Assembly (NCBI GenBank): GCA_019677205.1
Contig: JAAMXY010000060.1
Location: 1-60,155, forward strand
Source of the DNA: Pinguiococcus pyrenoidosus
Taxonomy: Eukaryota; Sar; Pinguiophyceae; Pinguiochrysidales; Pinguiochrysidaceae
Reading direction: 5' to 3'
DNA: 60,155 nucleotides
The notes below the pieces were generated by a model. It had not been told where the DNA came from. It ran no database searches and saw only the letters and a list, made by a program, of their open reading frames with translations. Both the position numbers and the translations under genes were made by a program. Within the stretch, counting starts at the first letter, position 1. Each line of letters opens with the position of its first letter. Positions 32,281-43,937 of the stretch are shown piece after piece.

Positions 32281-35200
32281 TCATATCCCAAAGAGCTCCT
32301 CCCCGCAGTTGCGCTGCTCCGCGAAGTTCTTGCTTGACGTGGTGTAGTCCCCGCACCTCTTCGGAATCAGCGGCAGGCGCCTTGAGCTTTGCGCGGCGTT
32401 GCGTCCACGGCAATTGGCACGCTCGGGTTCTTTCACGCGGTGAAGGGCGTGATTGATCCCGTCGACGTAGAAATACTCCGCAGCTTCCGTCTTGCCGGAG
32501 GCAATGGCAATGAACTCTCCGTGCCTCGGACAGATATTATCGAAGCAGCGGCCCTGCAGATCCACCACGCCCGCGTGGGGCCGGGCAGCGAGGTAGGGAT
32601 GGTATCCCTCCTTCGTAAGCTGCTGCTTTCTCGCATCGTCGATGACGCACTGGTGAGCCCCGTCCAACCAAATGGTGCGGGAATCCGCCTCCGCGCAAGA
32701 CACCAGGTTCGGATTGTGGCTGAAGAGGCACTTGCCCTGCACGTGAACATGCTTGGCTCTCCAGTTGAAGTACACCAGCGACTCCATCGTGTGCCCATCC
32801 GCAGACCCATCCTCTTCGTTCAGCGCCTCGAAGCTGCGGCCCTCGAGGATCCACCTCCTCAGGTTGATCACGTTCGATCCGAGGTCCGTATGCCAGTGCT
32901 TCAGGAGGTTCTCCTTGCACAGCGAATCTCGATGCTCAAAGTACTTCGCGCAGCCTTCGCCCTGGATCTCGGGATCCAGAAGGTGCGTCGACCGGGAGTA
33001 GAAATCATACGCGACAATGTCATAGTCCAGATCGAGGTGGTCAAGGAACTCGGGCTCGTAGGTGTTGTCGCCGTTCGTGGCCAGCAACCAATCCGAGGAA
33101 GGCGGGCACTGAGAGATGACTTTGTCGGTAATCTCGAAGGCGCCGCTCTTGTACGCATGAAGATCTGGATACTGAATCACCCGGAGACGGTGATCGTCCA
33201 GGCGGCTCAGGAGTCCGTACAACCCTTCCATCTCCGCCGGGTCCGTCTGGACCACCAGCGCATTCCAAGCCTTGTAGTTCATGGCCACGAGGGACTTCAG
33301 CATCTTCTCCAGGTTGTAGATGGGATCTTGCAGCTGGCCAGCGAAGGTGCGCACGATGATGCACACGCGCCCTTGCGGGGCATCCACCGGGCTCGTTCCC
33401 ATCACTTCCGCAAGCAGCTTGTCCATGCGGTCGCCAGCGACTTCGTCTGTGAAGCGCCGGAGCACCGTCTGCCGAGCGCGTGTGCCCATGGCGGGGAGCA
33501 CGCTCTTCAAGTCCCGGCCTTTCAGATGAGCCTTGATCTTCCGAGCCATCACCTTCTCGTCCGGCGTTACGGGGAGCAGGAAGCCGTCTCCTTCTGCTCT
33601 CGGATCGGCCAACTGTTCCTCGGAGCCACCCGCTCGCGTCATCATGACCGGCGTCTGCAGCAGCATCGCCTCCAGCGTATTCAGCGGAAAGGCCTCGTTC
33701 ATAGACGCACTGAAGTGGAGATCCGCAGCCGCCACATACTTCAAGGCATCATCCGCGAAGGGGACGAACTTCACGTGCTCCTCCAGCTTCGCGCCCTTGA
33801 CGTACTCGACCAGTCCGTTGTAGTACTTCCTATCGCCGCTCCCGCCAGCGTCCGACGGGGCACCCACCAGCACAAGGACGTAGCCGTCCTTGCCGAAGAT
33901 CTCACCGCCGACGAGCTCCAGAGCTTTCACCAAGACGCTCTGCTGCTTCCTCTGACAGATGGTGCCCACCGCGGTGAGCATGTACTTGCCTTCCGCTCCA
34001 ACTTGAGTCCGCAGAGCGCGAACGGCGGCTTCGTTCCCGAAAATGGACGCCCTTGCCTCCGTCTCCGACCTCGAGACGTACCCATGGAAGGTGTAGAAGT
34101 TGCCGAGGTCGGCCCTGGACCAAAGCGCCCGCGTGGCGTCCGCCACAAAGACAACGCTGGATACAGAGGCGGTCAGGCGTCGAAGGCCGCGCTCGCTCGC
34201 CAGCTGCTGGAACTTCTTCCCAAACCACCAACCACTCGGCGTGACGCTCTTCTCCGCGATCTCGCCCTCGTGCAGGACCCATGCGATCCGAGGCCTCTCG
34301 GGCCGGACGTCGTGCATGGCGTAGACGTAGTCAGCCCACATGATGGTGTTGAGGACGACCAAGTCTGGCATGGTAAGCAGCGTGAAGTGGCGCCTCAGGA
34401 GACCCTCCAGGCCGTCATGGCCGCTATCAAGGGCATCCCAGAAGTTCTTCCCGGTGACCTGGAGAATGATGACGGGAATCTCTGCCGCTTCATACAGTGC
34501 CTGCAGCGCGCCTCTGAATGGGCAGAGTACCGTCAGTTGGTGACCCCTGCGCTTCATGTCCAGGGCCATCTGATACAGCAAGCGAGGCGCGCCGTCCATG
34601 TCCAAGGAATGGCTGAAGAGCGCGATCCGCAGCGTGAGCGGGGCACCCACAGGTGCGACTCCAACGGCAGAGTACTTTGTCGCGGCCTCTCCGGCAATCG
34701 ATGCTTCTCGTACGTGCCCGATGGCCCGGGAATCACCATCCCCAATCAAGGCATCAGCGGGATGGAAGACATACTCCATTGGATGAGGCGACATGCCTCC
34801 GTACCAGCCATTCTTCATGTAGACTTCCGTGCTGACCTCATCACACCCGCGCATGCCGTTTGGGCCCATGACCGCACGAACCGGCGAAGAGGCCCGGTGC
34901 TCGTTGTACCACCCAGTCCAGTCCGTTTCCGTGAACATGGCTTGCATCGTCGCGATGTTCGCCCCGTTCTCAAGAATCTTCAGCGCCCACGACGACTCGT
35001 CCTTGAGCGCATCATTCTCAGTCTCCTCGCAATTAAAAACGCCGCTCTGGGCCCCCAGCTCGAGCGCCTTGGCATTGAACGCCACCGCCGTGGAGGGCAC
35101 GTGGGGGATGGGGCGGCCAGAAGCATCCGGGCACTTGATCGCCGTGCCAACCAGCTGCGTCCGACCGGACATTGGCGCCAGCATCGCACTTGTCCAATGC

Positions 35201-37176
35201 TCTTTGTACCACGAAGGCAGCGTCGGCCCGCGAAAGCTACGATTTGCCAAGGGCACCACGGTGAGCCATCATCGAAAGCCGCTCGTGTTCAACAAGGGGT
35301 GGACTCACCTGGAGCTGATGCAGAAGAAGAACTTGTGAACGGGTTCGCGATGCTGCAAGCCTGTCATCCAACCGCCGGATTCGAAGCAGGTGTCCTCACG
35401 GGGGATGACCCTGAGGTTCTGCAGCGCTGGGAACTTCACCGAGCTTGCGCCGCTCACCAAGACGATGTAGTCGACGTTGCTTCGATAGCCTTGTCGCGCA
35501 TCGGCTTCGACGCACGTCTCCAAGAAGTACAGCATGTTCTCGCGATGCTTATCGTCTTTCTCAAAGTAGGCGTAGACGACCAGTACCCGCTCTTCGGGCT
35601 GCCTGGCCCTGCCCGGGCCAGCTGCCGATAGGGAAGCCTGTATTCGAGGCGCCCACTCCATGTACTTGTCCACCTCGGGAGAGGCTTGAGGAGAGTCCCT
35701 CCTCATGAACAAGGTCTCGTACGCGTGCGGGCGGTACAGCATCTCGGACTCCTCGAAGCAGATCCTGCCATCTATGGACCCATGCAGGAGGAAATGCTCC
35801 CTAGCATCTTCGATGGACTTGAGCCCCTTCAAGTCCGAATAGTAGCTCATGTACTTCCCGTAGTTACAGACATCGTCGCAATCGCCCTGAGGCGCCGATC
35901 GCGACATGAAATACTCCCGCGCGACAAACAAAGGGTACATGGAAAGCTCCGGATACCTCGCCTTCCAGTCCTGCCACTTGCACGGGCTTTGGCTCTCCGT
36001 CGACGACGGCGGCCGCCGGAGCAAGACTGGACAATCCGGCGGATTTGCTTGTCGTCGCCAGCGCTGCCAATCCATCCCTGCGGGCTGCCCGTGAAGAGCT
36101 TGGAGGTTGGAGCCACTCGCAAACAGAAGCCGCGTCAAGTCCATCAGCGAGTGCTTCAAACCCTCGGCCCAGAAGATCTGGAAAAGGCTTTGGTGCATGG
36201 CGACGGGCGGATCCTCGAACACCGGCAACCCGCCGCCAGCAGAGCAGCTCAATCGAGGCCCCACCAGCCAGACGGAGTCCGACAAGCGATCTGCATACAC
36301 GTCCGACCAAAACTCGTAGCCGGAGGCCACCCAGTACTTCGGCAGCAACGGCCCTGCGACGGTGTTGTCGAGAAGCACGACGGAACGGTAGGTCCCGTAG
36401 TCAAAGGTGAGTTGAGGGATGGCACAGTCGATCATCCGCAGCACATCCGCTCCGCAATAGCCTTGATTCTCGTTCAGGGTGACCACCTCGAACACGTGCT
36501 GGGCCCAGGGCGTGGAGGCCAAGCGACCCAGATTCGCCCAGAGCTCGGGCTCTTTCTCGGCCATCGACGCAGATGGCGCGACGATGAACACGTCCCTGTA
36601 TTTCATCTTCTCCACTTCTCCATCCGCGATGCCAGATCCCTCTTTCCGACGAAGCTGCATCTCGACCATTCGCAGGTAGAACTTGAGGTTCTCAACAGCC
36701 ACCGGATCGCTGCGGGCAATGCCGTAAAACACGAGGGTTCCGGCCAGACTCTCCCGAAGTTCCGCTTGGGCCCGCAGCGTCTTGCCGCTGGCCCAAGGTG
36801 CGTAGTACTGCATTCCAATGGGATTCACGCGGTGGTTTCGCATCTCCAGCTCGTACTTGTTGTGAAAATCCCACGGCGCCACCGGCGCTTTGATGTCGGA
36901 GAGGTGCATTTCTTCCGGCGTCGCCCCCGCATCTTGCCGCACCGCAGCAGAGCTTATGGTCCATGGGAGAAGGACTGTCGCGATCAGTACGAGAACAAGA
37001 ACGGCCAGGAGCGCTCTCGGCCACACGTTGCCGCACAAACTCAACGGAAACCGAGAGAGGCGTTTACGCTGCGGTGCGCCGCGCGCTTTGGCGTCCGCGT
37101 GGAACTCCGCATCGTACTCTTCCACCACCGGCAGATACTGCGGCAGGCGGTGCTTCGCAGTCTCTCGGCGATTCAT
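32281..37176 (-). CDS. Giant type II membrane multi-glycosyltransferase
   Basis: Exons 37176-35309 and 35236-32281 in transcript order; 1607 residues. Splicing the 72-nt intron joins KFFFCISS to SFRGPTLPSWYKEHWTSAM, a continuous transferase-like motif, so this is one gene, not two. A cytosolic basic N terminus and a single signal anchor (ALLAVLVLVLIATVLLPW, about 55-73) predict Golgi type II topology. Next comes a nucleotide-sugar-like region (YRSVVLLDNTVAGPLLPKYW). A second transferase region contains RVLVVYAYFEKDDKHRENM and FFFCISSSFRGP. Then a GT4/GT-B glycosyltransferase (LFSHSLDMDGAPRLLYQMAL, ADLHFSASMNEAFPLNTLEA, MMTRAGGSEE). Last is a GT2/GT-A-like domain (RVCIIVRTFAGQLQDPIYNL, DWLLATNGDNTYEPEFLD, where DNTY occupies the DxD position). 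Such fused enzymes are thought to build complex algal surface polysaccharides. Substrates unknown. Confidence 0.85.
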
Positions 37177-37676
37177 CCCGCCAGTCGGACGTAAAAGGCT
37201 TCTGCGGCGGATCGCGCGCGGTCTGCGGATGAAAACTCAGGTCGAACCACTTGAAGTACGGACACCTCTCATCCACTGAATTATGGCGTCTGGCGACATT
37301 GAGTCACGCAAAACTCAAGCTACATCGCAGTGTACACATTGGTGCGTAGAAGCGCCGGAGGGGCAAAGTACAAGAGCGCCAAAAGCGCTTCTGTCGGTTG
37401 ATTCGGTCTCGGGTGTTTCTTTCGCCGCCAATCTTCGGCTTTCAACCTTCTTTTCATCCTTCGGCTCATCCGCTCATCCGCTCATTCCGCTCATCCGCGG
37501 AAGTGAGGTATCCCTCTGGTACTCTTTGGTACTCCTTGTTGCGTACAGTAGGTATGAAGTGTGCATACTCGAGTATGTGGTGTTGGGTGTCGGATGCGTC
37601 GGTCGCACTTCGGCGTCAATTTCGCGCCAGAAAGCTGTGGGGAAAAGCGCCATAAAAGGCGCTGGAGGGTCTCCCA
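37177..37676. other. Divergent promoter region with CCGCTCAT repeats
   Basis: Between the glycosyltransferase and MRS2 genes. CTCATCCG/CTCATTCCG units repeat four times at about 37463-37500. An E2F-like ATTTCGCGCC (37618-37627) and AAAAGCGCC lie within 60 bases of the MRS2 start. No coding sequence recognised. Confidence 0.5.
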
Positions 37677-39204
37677 ATGCGTCTTCTCTTTTCCTCCCCC
37701 TTCCTTTGCTCATGGAAGCGGCCTCGGGCGGCGCAGATGCAGTGGAGGGCGCTCATGTCTGCCAGGCACTGGGCGCGCTTCCGAGAGACGCAGTACGCTT
37801 GTATGCAACTTCGGCGCGGAGGCGCGCGAGAGGCGGTTTCTGTGAGCGTGAGTGATCTCAGACTGTCGCTCCCTTTTCGAGACATCTTGGCGCTGGCGGA
37901 GGACACCTATGGAGACGAAGACGCGCCGAGGTCCGTGCCCAAGATCCTCCCGAGAGACAGTTGCATCCTGGTGGCCATGGGCCCTTTCCGCGCCGTGGTC
38001 CGACACGACATGGTGCTGGTGTTCAACCCCAGCCAGCCGATCACCCGCTTCGCCGTGGGGCAGGTGGAGCACTTTCTGCGGGAAACGGACGCGGAGGAGC
38101 AGCAGTTTGGCCAGGAGAGAAGCCCGTTCGAGCTGCTGGTGCTGGACGCCATGCTCGCGTACCTGACGGAGGCGTACGCGCGGCGCTCGGCGCTGTTTCT
38201 GCCGGTCGTCAATGGAGTGCTGGATCAGCTGCGCAATCACATCGCCGATTCGCAGGCGTTGCACTTGCTGGTGCCGCTGCGCAACGGGCTGGAGAGCTTC
38301 CGCCAGAAGGTGGACGACATGCTCAGCATGCTGGAGCTGCTGATGGACAACGACGAGGACATGCTGCACCTGAACCTCACCGAGCGTGCGAAGGTGGACC
38401 ACCCCGTCGAGCTGGACAAGGCTCTGCACGACCGCGTGGAGCTCATGCTGGAGCACTACCATCGCGAGCTGATGGTCAGCAAGCAGCAGATCGTGCTGAT
38501 GATCAGTCGCGTGCGCACCACGCAGCAGCACGTGGCCCTGTCGCTGGACGTCTTCCGCAACCAGATGCTGCGCCTCGACATCTCGATCAGCATGGCAGGA
38601 GTCGCCGCGGGGTCCGTAGCTTGCGTCGCCGGCTTCATGGGGATGAACTGCGCAGTGCCGTTCCAGGGCTTGGAGTCCACGCTTTACTTCTGGAGCATCG
38701 TTGGCGCCGCAAGCCTTGGTGGCCTCAGCCTGTGGTCGGCGCTGTACACGCAGATGAGGAGATTAGCAACGGAAGACTTCGCTTCGAGGTATGGCGAAAG
38801 CAATTCTGTGGACACCGCGAGCTCGTCCGCTGCACCCGACTCACGCTTCGAACTGGCCTTCTCCTTCCAGGACGGATAAGGAAGCGCTGGCATGTCTGCA
38901 TACTCTCCTCTCGGAGATGCATACCGTGGATGTTGCGATACAGGAGGCGCAGCGCACGCTGAATGCTGAGCAGAACGGCGAGCACGTGGACCTCCAGAGG
39001 TTTCAGAAGTTCCTTTCCAGTGTGCGACAGAACGGCAGGAGACCCCTTTCCGATAAAGAGATCAAGATATTCTTCAAACTGTTGGATCAGAGCGACGACG
39101 GCATCCTTCAGCCCCAGGAGGTCCGGGGGGATCTGCGGAACGTGAGTCTGTCGGACTATCCGGGCACTCCCGTGGCCGCCTTTCCGTCCCCAGCGAAGTC
39201 ATGA
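37677..39204 (+). CDS. MRS2/CorA-type Mg2+ channel with C-terminal EF-hand
   Basis: Exons 37677-38788 and 38871-39204 (phase 2 junction); 481 residues. The arginine-rich N terminus (SWKRPRAAQMQWRALMSARH) looks like a mitochondrial presequence. The CorA core has ILPRDSCILVAMGPFRAVVR, the long coiled stalk helix (LRNGLESFRQKVDDMLSMLELLMDNDEDML), and two transmembrane helices with the selectivity motif GMN at 322-324 (GFMGMN). MRS2 normally ends shortly after helix 2. Here the second exon adds about 110 residues, with helices and one canonical EF-hand loop, DQSDDGILQPQE (443-454), plus a degenerate upstream partner. Read through, the intron would stop after ...AFSFQDG; removing it joins the frame carrying the EF-hand, with matching phase. 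This suggests Ca2+ control of Mg2+ uptake. Confidence 0.9.
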
Positions 39205-39477
39205 GTGCGAAAGAGCAGACAAACCGAAAAACTTGAAGTGAGTTCCTGCAACAGTTTCCTCCTTTCCTTTTCATTTTCAATATCACGCCCGACTACCGCG
39301 CCCAGACGCAAGAGAAAAGCGGCGGTTGAGAGTGCAAGGCGCACAAACGGGGGGGCGCCGATCCTGCATCAGATTCCTACTTTTCCGCTTTGAATAGTAC
39401 CCGACATCCGCGCCATGCCAAAAAGAACAGAAGCAAGTTGACAAGAAAAGTAGCACAAGCGGGAGCGACGATCCAAG
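39205..39477. other. Convergent 3' spacer, no gene seen
   Basis: About 270 bases between the MRS2 and P450 stop codons. No coding sequence or repeat recognised. Confidence 0.4.
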
Positions 39478-41261
39478 CTAAGTCGCTAGCGGCTTGAATA
39501 CAATGGGGACCGGACCGGATGGAATGACCGTGAAGGCAAAGATTGAGTCGACTTCTTCCATGGTCGGCATGCTGAGCTCGAATCGCCTAAGGGCCTCGGC
39601 CACGCAGATAAGACTCTCGACAAGGGCCAGATCCCTTGTTGGTTTCGCATGCACGAAACGAACAAAAGAAGGGGAGAGAAGCAGAGAGAAAGAAGGAGCG
39701 ATCCGTGAGGCGGAGCAAAGCTGCTTTGACAAGCGCGCGCAACGGCATCTCACCGGCCGGGGCAGATCCTTGCGCCGCCGCCAAAGGGATTCAGGACGCT
39801 CGGAATCGGCTTCACGTCCTTTCCGCCATCGAGAAGCCAACGCCGAGGGTTGAAGACCTCCGGCTCAGGGCCGACAAGCGGTTCTGCCTCCTTGCGAACC
39901 CCGAACCAGTGCGACATCCAAAGGAACGTGTACTCCTTCGGCTTGCAGACCTACGCAGGAGGATGCCATCAAGCGCTGTGTTCAGGAAGGGAGCGTCCAG
40001 GAATGCGCGCGCGCCTCTCACCTTTCCGGCGATGGTCACAGACTCCTTGGGATTCTCAAAGCCGATCAGCTGGGCCGGGCCCTTGACGCGCAGCACTTCC
40101 TGGAAGAGCGAGCGAAGCAGAGGGAGCTGGGCAATGATAGCACTAAACGATGTGTCGTCGTCGATATGAGCAGCCGCGGCCTCCTTCCGTGCCTCCTCCT
40201 GGAGCTCAGCGTCTCGTGCAAGGTGGTACAGCATCCAGGTGGTCGTGAGGGCGGTGGTCTCGCTTCCAGCGCTAAAGAGCGTGAGGAGGTTCCCTTTTCG
40301 AAGCGCTTGGTGAATCTCTGCAGGCCAGGACAACACGCACAAAGCCCCGAGGTGTATGAAAAATGGAGCTGCCCGCACCTTGGAGACGGCGCGCGTTGAT
40401 CGGACTATCTTCTTGCTTGTTCTTCTCGATGAACTTGTCCAGCACGGTGGTAGCGGGTCCCTCCTTCTCGTACGCTGCCTTCAAGATGTCGTCCATGACT
40501 TGGTAGATCCGCATGCGATAGTAGGCCCCGCCATCGAGCCACTGCCCGATCAGTGGGATGCGGAAGTACGGGAGGAAGCCCCCGATGATGTAGCGAAGGC
40601 CTGCGACGCTGAACAGGCCGCGAAGCCACGTGACCGTCTCGGAGCCCTTGCCAAGGCAGTCGAAGGAGTACCCGAAGCCAATGATGGAGATGACGTCCAC
40701 GATCCAGGAGCCCGTCAGGCTGGTAACATCGAGCTCCTTTCCGTCGGCTCCTTTCTCCGCGATGACGTCCATGAGCGTCGCGGTGACCTTGCGGATGTTC
40801 TTGACGTAGCTGGAGATGTTGGAATGCGAAAAGGCCGCCGACACCAGGCGGCGCTCCAGGCTCCATTGGGAGCCCTCCGCAGAGAAGACGCCGGGACTTG
40901 AGTAGTCCACCAGTTCACTCAGCAGGGCGGGACGAGCGAAGACGCGGCCGCGGAGCCGCAGGAGGGTCTCCACGTCCTTGGGGTCGTCCAGCAGCACCAT
41001 GCGCTCGTTGCCCAGCCGCAGCTCGCACAGGCCATAGGAGTCCAGGTACTTCTCCAGGATGCGCACAAAATCCTTCTGGTTGAGAATCAGCTCCAGCTGA
41101 CCGATCAGACTCCCGCCGGGAACCGGGCGGAACTTGCCGCCGGAGAGCGCCACCGAGAGCACCGCCTTCAAGGTGAGTAGCGCCGCTCCCGCGGCGACCA
41201 GAAGCACCCAAGTGGGCACGGCGTCCAGGGACATTCCTGCTGAGGACCACGAGTGGCGCAT
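39478..41261 (-). CDS. Cytochrome P450 (copy 1)
   Basis: Exons in transcript order: 41261-40379, 40317-40022, 39950-39754 and 39634-39478; 510 residues. An N-terminal membrane anchor (WVLLVAAGAALLTLKAVLSV) and a GGKF..VPGGSLIG hinge fit a microsomal or organelle-membrane P450. The I-helix is LFSAGSETTALT, the K-helix motif is EVLR, and the haem loop is NPFGGGARICPGR with Cys456 as the axial ligand. The start was placed at the first ATG of the frame (41261); 41234 directly before the anchor is equally possible. It is the sister of the P450 at 43938-45591. The introns before the haem exon and inside CPGR|D sit at identical positions and phases, and copy 1 has one extra intron before the I-helix. 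Family and substrate cannot be named from sequence alone. Confidence 0.95.
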
Positions 41262-41592
41262 CGACGGCTCCGCGGCTGCGGTTGGGTGGCGAAGAAGATT
41301 TTCGGCGGAAGGAATGCTGACGCGACACAAACTCAAGTTTGTGGATCAGTCACTGAATTCCTGACGGAGAGCTGGCAGGTGACAGCCGCGAGAATGTGAC
41401 GGATGGAGCGTCTCTGTCCCCGCGCCCTCCGGCGTCCCGAAGTGCCGTCTCCGTCCGCTTGAGTTTCGTTTCGCCAACTTCTAGGAATATCGTAACATGA
41501 TTAAAGACCTTAGGAAAGTTTCACGCACGCACGACGGCCCGCAGACTTCGGTCTTCAAGACGCGCGCGCGCAGGTCCTCTAGAGCCACCACC
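41262..41592. other. Divergent promoter region of P450 copy 1 and biotin synthase
   Basis: A 331-base head-to-head spacer. No clear E2F-like site; a short GCGCGCGCG alternation lies at about 41559-41571. No coding sequence recognised. Confidence 0.4.
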
Positions 41593-43246
41593 ATGCGTCG
41601 AGCTGTCCGCACGTCCTTTGGATCTCTCCGAGCTGGCCTGCGCAGCCACTCGATGGCGGTACGAGACGGTGAAGCGACAGAATTCGATGGATCTTTTTTG
41701 GGCTGAAGGGTTGTTTTGCGCGCCGGCTGCAGGCACAGGTGCCGGCATATGAGGCGCACAACGTGAAGATCGATGGCGAGGAACGGCGCATGGTGGGCAG
41801 CGCAGTGACTGTCCGGTGCGTTCTGGGTCTTAGAGCCGAGTTGTGGAAAATGGCAGAGAGAGGCGGCGTTTGAACATCGATTTTGGCCCAGCAACGGACA
41901 GATGCGACACCACTCTGCGCCGTCAAGACTGTGCTGGGCCACCAGCGTAGGTTGGTGCAGCGTGAAAGCGCTTTGGAATATACGTGAGGTCCACAATGAA
42001 GGGCTGCGGTAGGCCTGCAGATGTGAATCTTTTGTGCGGATTGTTGTGAGAGTGTGGTGGACTGACGAGGAGAGAAACAGACAGACACACTCGGAGAGAG
42101 AAAGAGAGAGAGATGCAGCTCAGGGCTAAGGATTGTGTGGCCGTTTCGGTGGCATGTCGCCTGATCCTTCTGCTCGCTGCTGCGGGCTGTGGCAACAGGA
42201 ACGACTGGACTCGCGAGGAAATCGCGGCGATCTACAACCTGCCGCTCATGGAGCTGATGTACCAAGCGGCGACGGTGCACCGCATGTTCTTCGACCCCCG
42301 CGAGGTGCAGCAGTGCACATTGATCAGCATCAAGACCGGCGGGTGCACGGAGGACTGCGGCTACTGCTCGCAGAGCGTGAAGCACAAGACGTTCGTGAAG
42401 CCGACTCCGCAGATGAAGGTGCAGGAGGTGCTGGAGGCGGCGCGCCGCGCCAAGGACGCCGGCTCGACGCGATTTTGCATGGGAGCGGCTTGGAGGGAGC
42501 TGGGTGGCAAGAAGAACGCCTTCAAGCACATCCTCGAGATGGTCTCCGGGGTGCGCGAGCTCGGCTTGGAGTGCTGTGCCACCCTCGGCATGCTCACACC
42601 GGAGCAGGCGAGGCAGCTCAAGGACGCCGGCCTCACCGCGTACAACCACAACTTAGATACGTCTCCGGAGTATTATCCCAAGGTGATCAGCACGCGGACG
42701 TACGAGGACCGCCTGAACACCATCAACAACGTCCGGGAGGCCGGCATCGCCGTCTGCTCGGGGGGGATCCTCGGCCTGGGCGAGCAGGTAGAAGATCGCG
42801 TCGGCCTCATCCACAGCCTCGCGACGCTCGCGGAGCATCCGGAGAGCGTGCCCATTAACGCGCTGGTGCCCGTGGACGGGACGCCCCTGGCTGGTGTCGA
42901 GGTGCCGACGGTGTGGGACATGAGCCGGGCGATCGCCACGGCCCGCATCACGATGCCGCGTACCGTGGTGCGCCTCAGCGCGGGGCGGCTCGAGCTGAGC
43001 CATTCTGAGCAGGCGCTGCTCTTCATGGCCGGGGCGAACTCCATCTTCAATGGCGACAAGCTTCTCACCACGGCCAACCCCGAGCTCGATTCCGATGCGC
43101 AGCTCTTCGAGACCCTCGGCCTGCGAGGCAAGCCGGCCTTCTCGGAGCCGCTCACGCCGCCGATGGAGAAGGCCGGAACGGTGCTCGTGACGAAGACGAG
43201 CTTCGCGCCCAGGGGCCAGGCCCCCACGGCCACGGCCTCCGCATAG
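41593..43246 (+). CDS. BIO2: Biotin synthase (mitochondrial)
   Basis: Radical-SAM enzyme that inserts sulfur into dethiobiotin, the last step of biotin synthesis. Exons 41593-41658, 41739-41815 and 42199-43246; 396 residues. The first exon encodes a basic amphipathic leader ([20 protein letters not shown]), fitting mitochondrial import, where the plant enzyme works. The radical-SAM cluster is Cys97/Cys101/Cys104 ([13 protein letters not shown]). Other family motifs: [57 protein letters not shown] and [14 protein letters not shown]. The 25-residue second exon ([18 protein letters not shown]...) was inferred from matching splice phase on both sides and is the weakest part. The 383-nt second intron carries a GA-rich tract. 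The gene lies between two oppositely oriented P450 paralogues. Confidence 0.96.
42093..42113 (+). repeat. Short GA-rich tract in BIO2 intron 2
   Basis: About 21 bases of GA repeats inside the second intron of biotin synthase, 85 bases before the acceptor. Confidence 0.7.
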
Positions 43247-43937
43247 CACCGCTCTGCGTAGAACAAGCAAGGAGAAAGGAATCGTGAAGGCGAGGAAGAG
43301 CGAAGAACGAAAGGATGTTCTCTGCTTTTCTTCCACACCATTGCAAAAGCCTCAAACGCTCAAAGCCTCAAAAACTCAAAAACTCAAAAACTTAAAGGCT
43401 CGCGGCGCAAGCAAGCAAAAGATAGAGATAAAGAAAAAGATCCATCGCATCCATTGGGACCGACTTCGAAAAGATATGGAGCTCAAGAAGCTGCGCTTTG
43501 CGCCATCTGTCACGACTGACTTCTGAATGTACTGGGTACTCTGAGATCGAAGTTAGGAAAATATGCTACAGCAGAAGGATCACATGATACGATGCATCTA
43601 GCTCCAATTGTCCGCTGGTCAACGTCAGGCCTACGGAAATTCACCAATAGCTTACGGAGACGTTCGAGAAGAGATCTGGAAGACACTCATCATTGGAGGA
43701 TGAGGATTAGGAGGATGCCAGTGGCGTCACTTTTTCATGCAACTGTCAGGAATCATAGGATCATCTCGTGCATACCACACTATTTCTTCGTTACGCCCAC
43801 TATAGTAGGGATCGCTTAACGGTGCCGCAGATGAAAGTCTCTCGCCGAAGAACATGTTGCAAGAACGGCGTCTCTCGCCAGGCGGTCCGGCTCAGAAGGC
43901 CCTTGCACCTGCTCAAGTCGCTCTAGACCCTTGCACG
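43247..43937. other. Intergenic spacer with CTCAAAAA repeats
   Basis: Between BIO2 and P450 copy 2. A purine/adenine-rich array of CTCAAA(AA) units runs from about 43351 to 43402. The rest has no recognised gene or promoter motif. Confidence 0.5.

Noticed and set aside
32389-35631. A 1080-codon open frame on the plus strand opposite the glycosyltransferase
   Set aside because: It has no recognisable domain, and composition is dominated by Arg, His and Leu. It is the usual antisense shadow of a GC-rich gene; the minus strand carries the conserved motifs.
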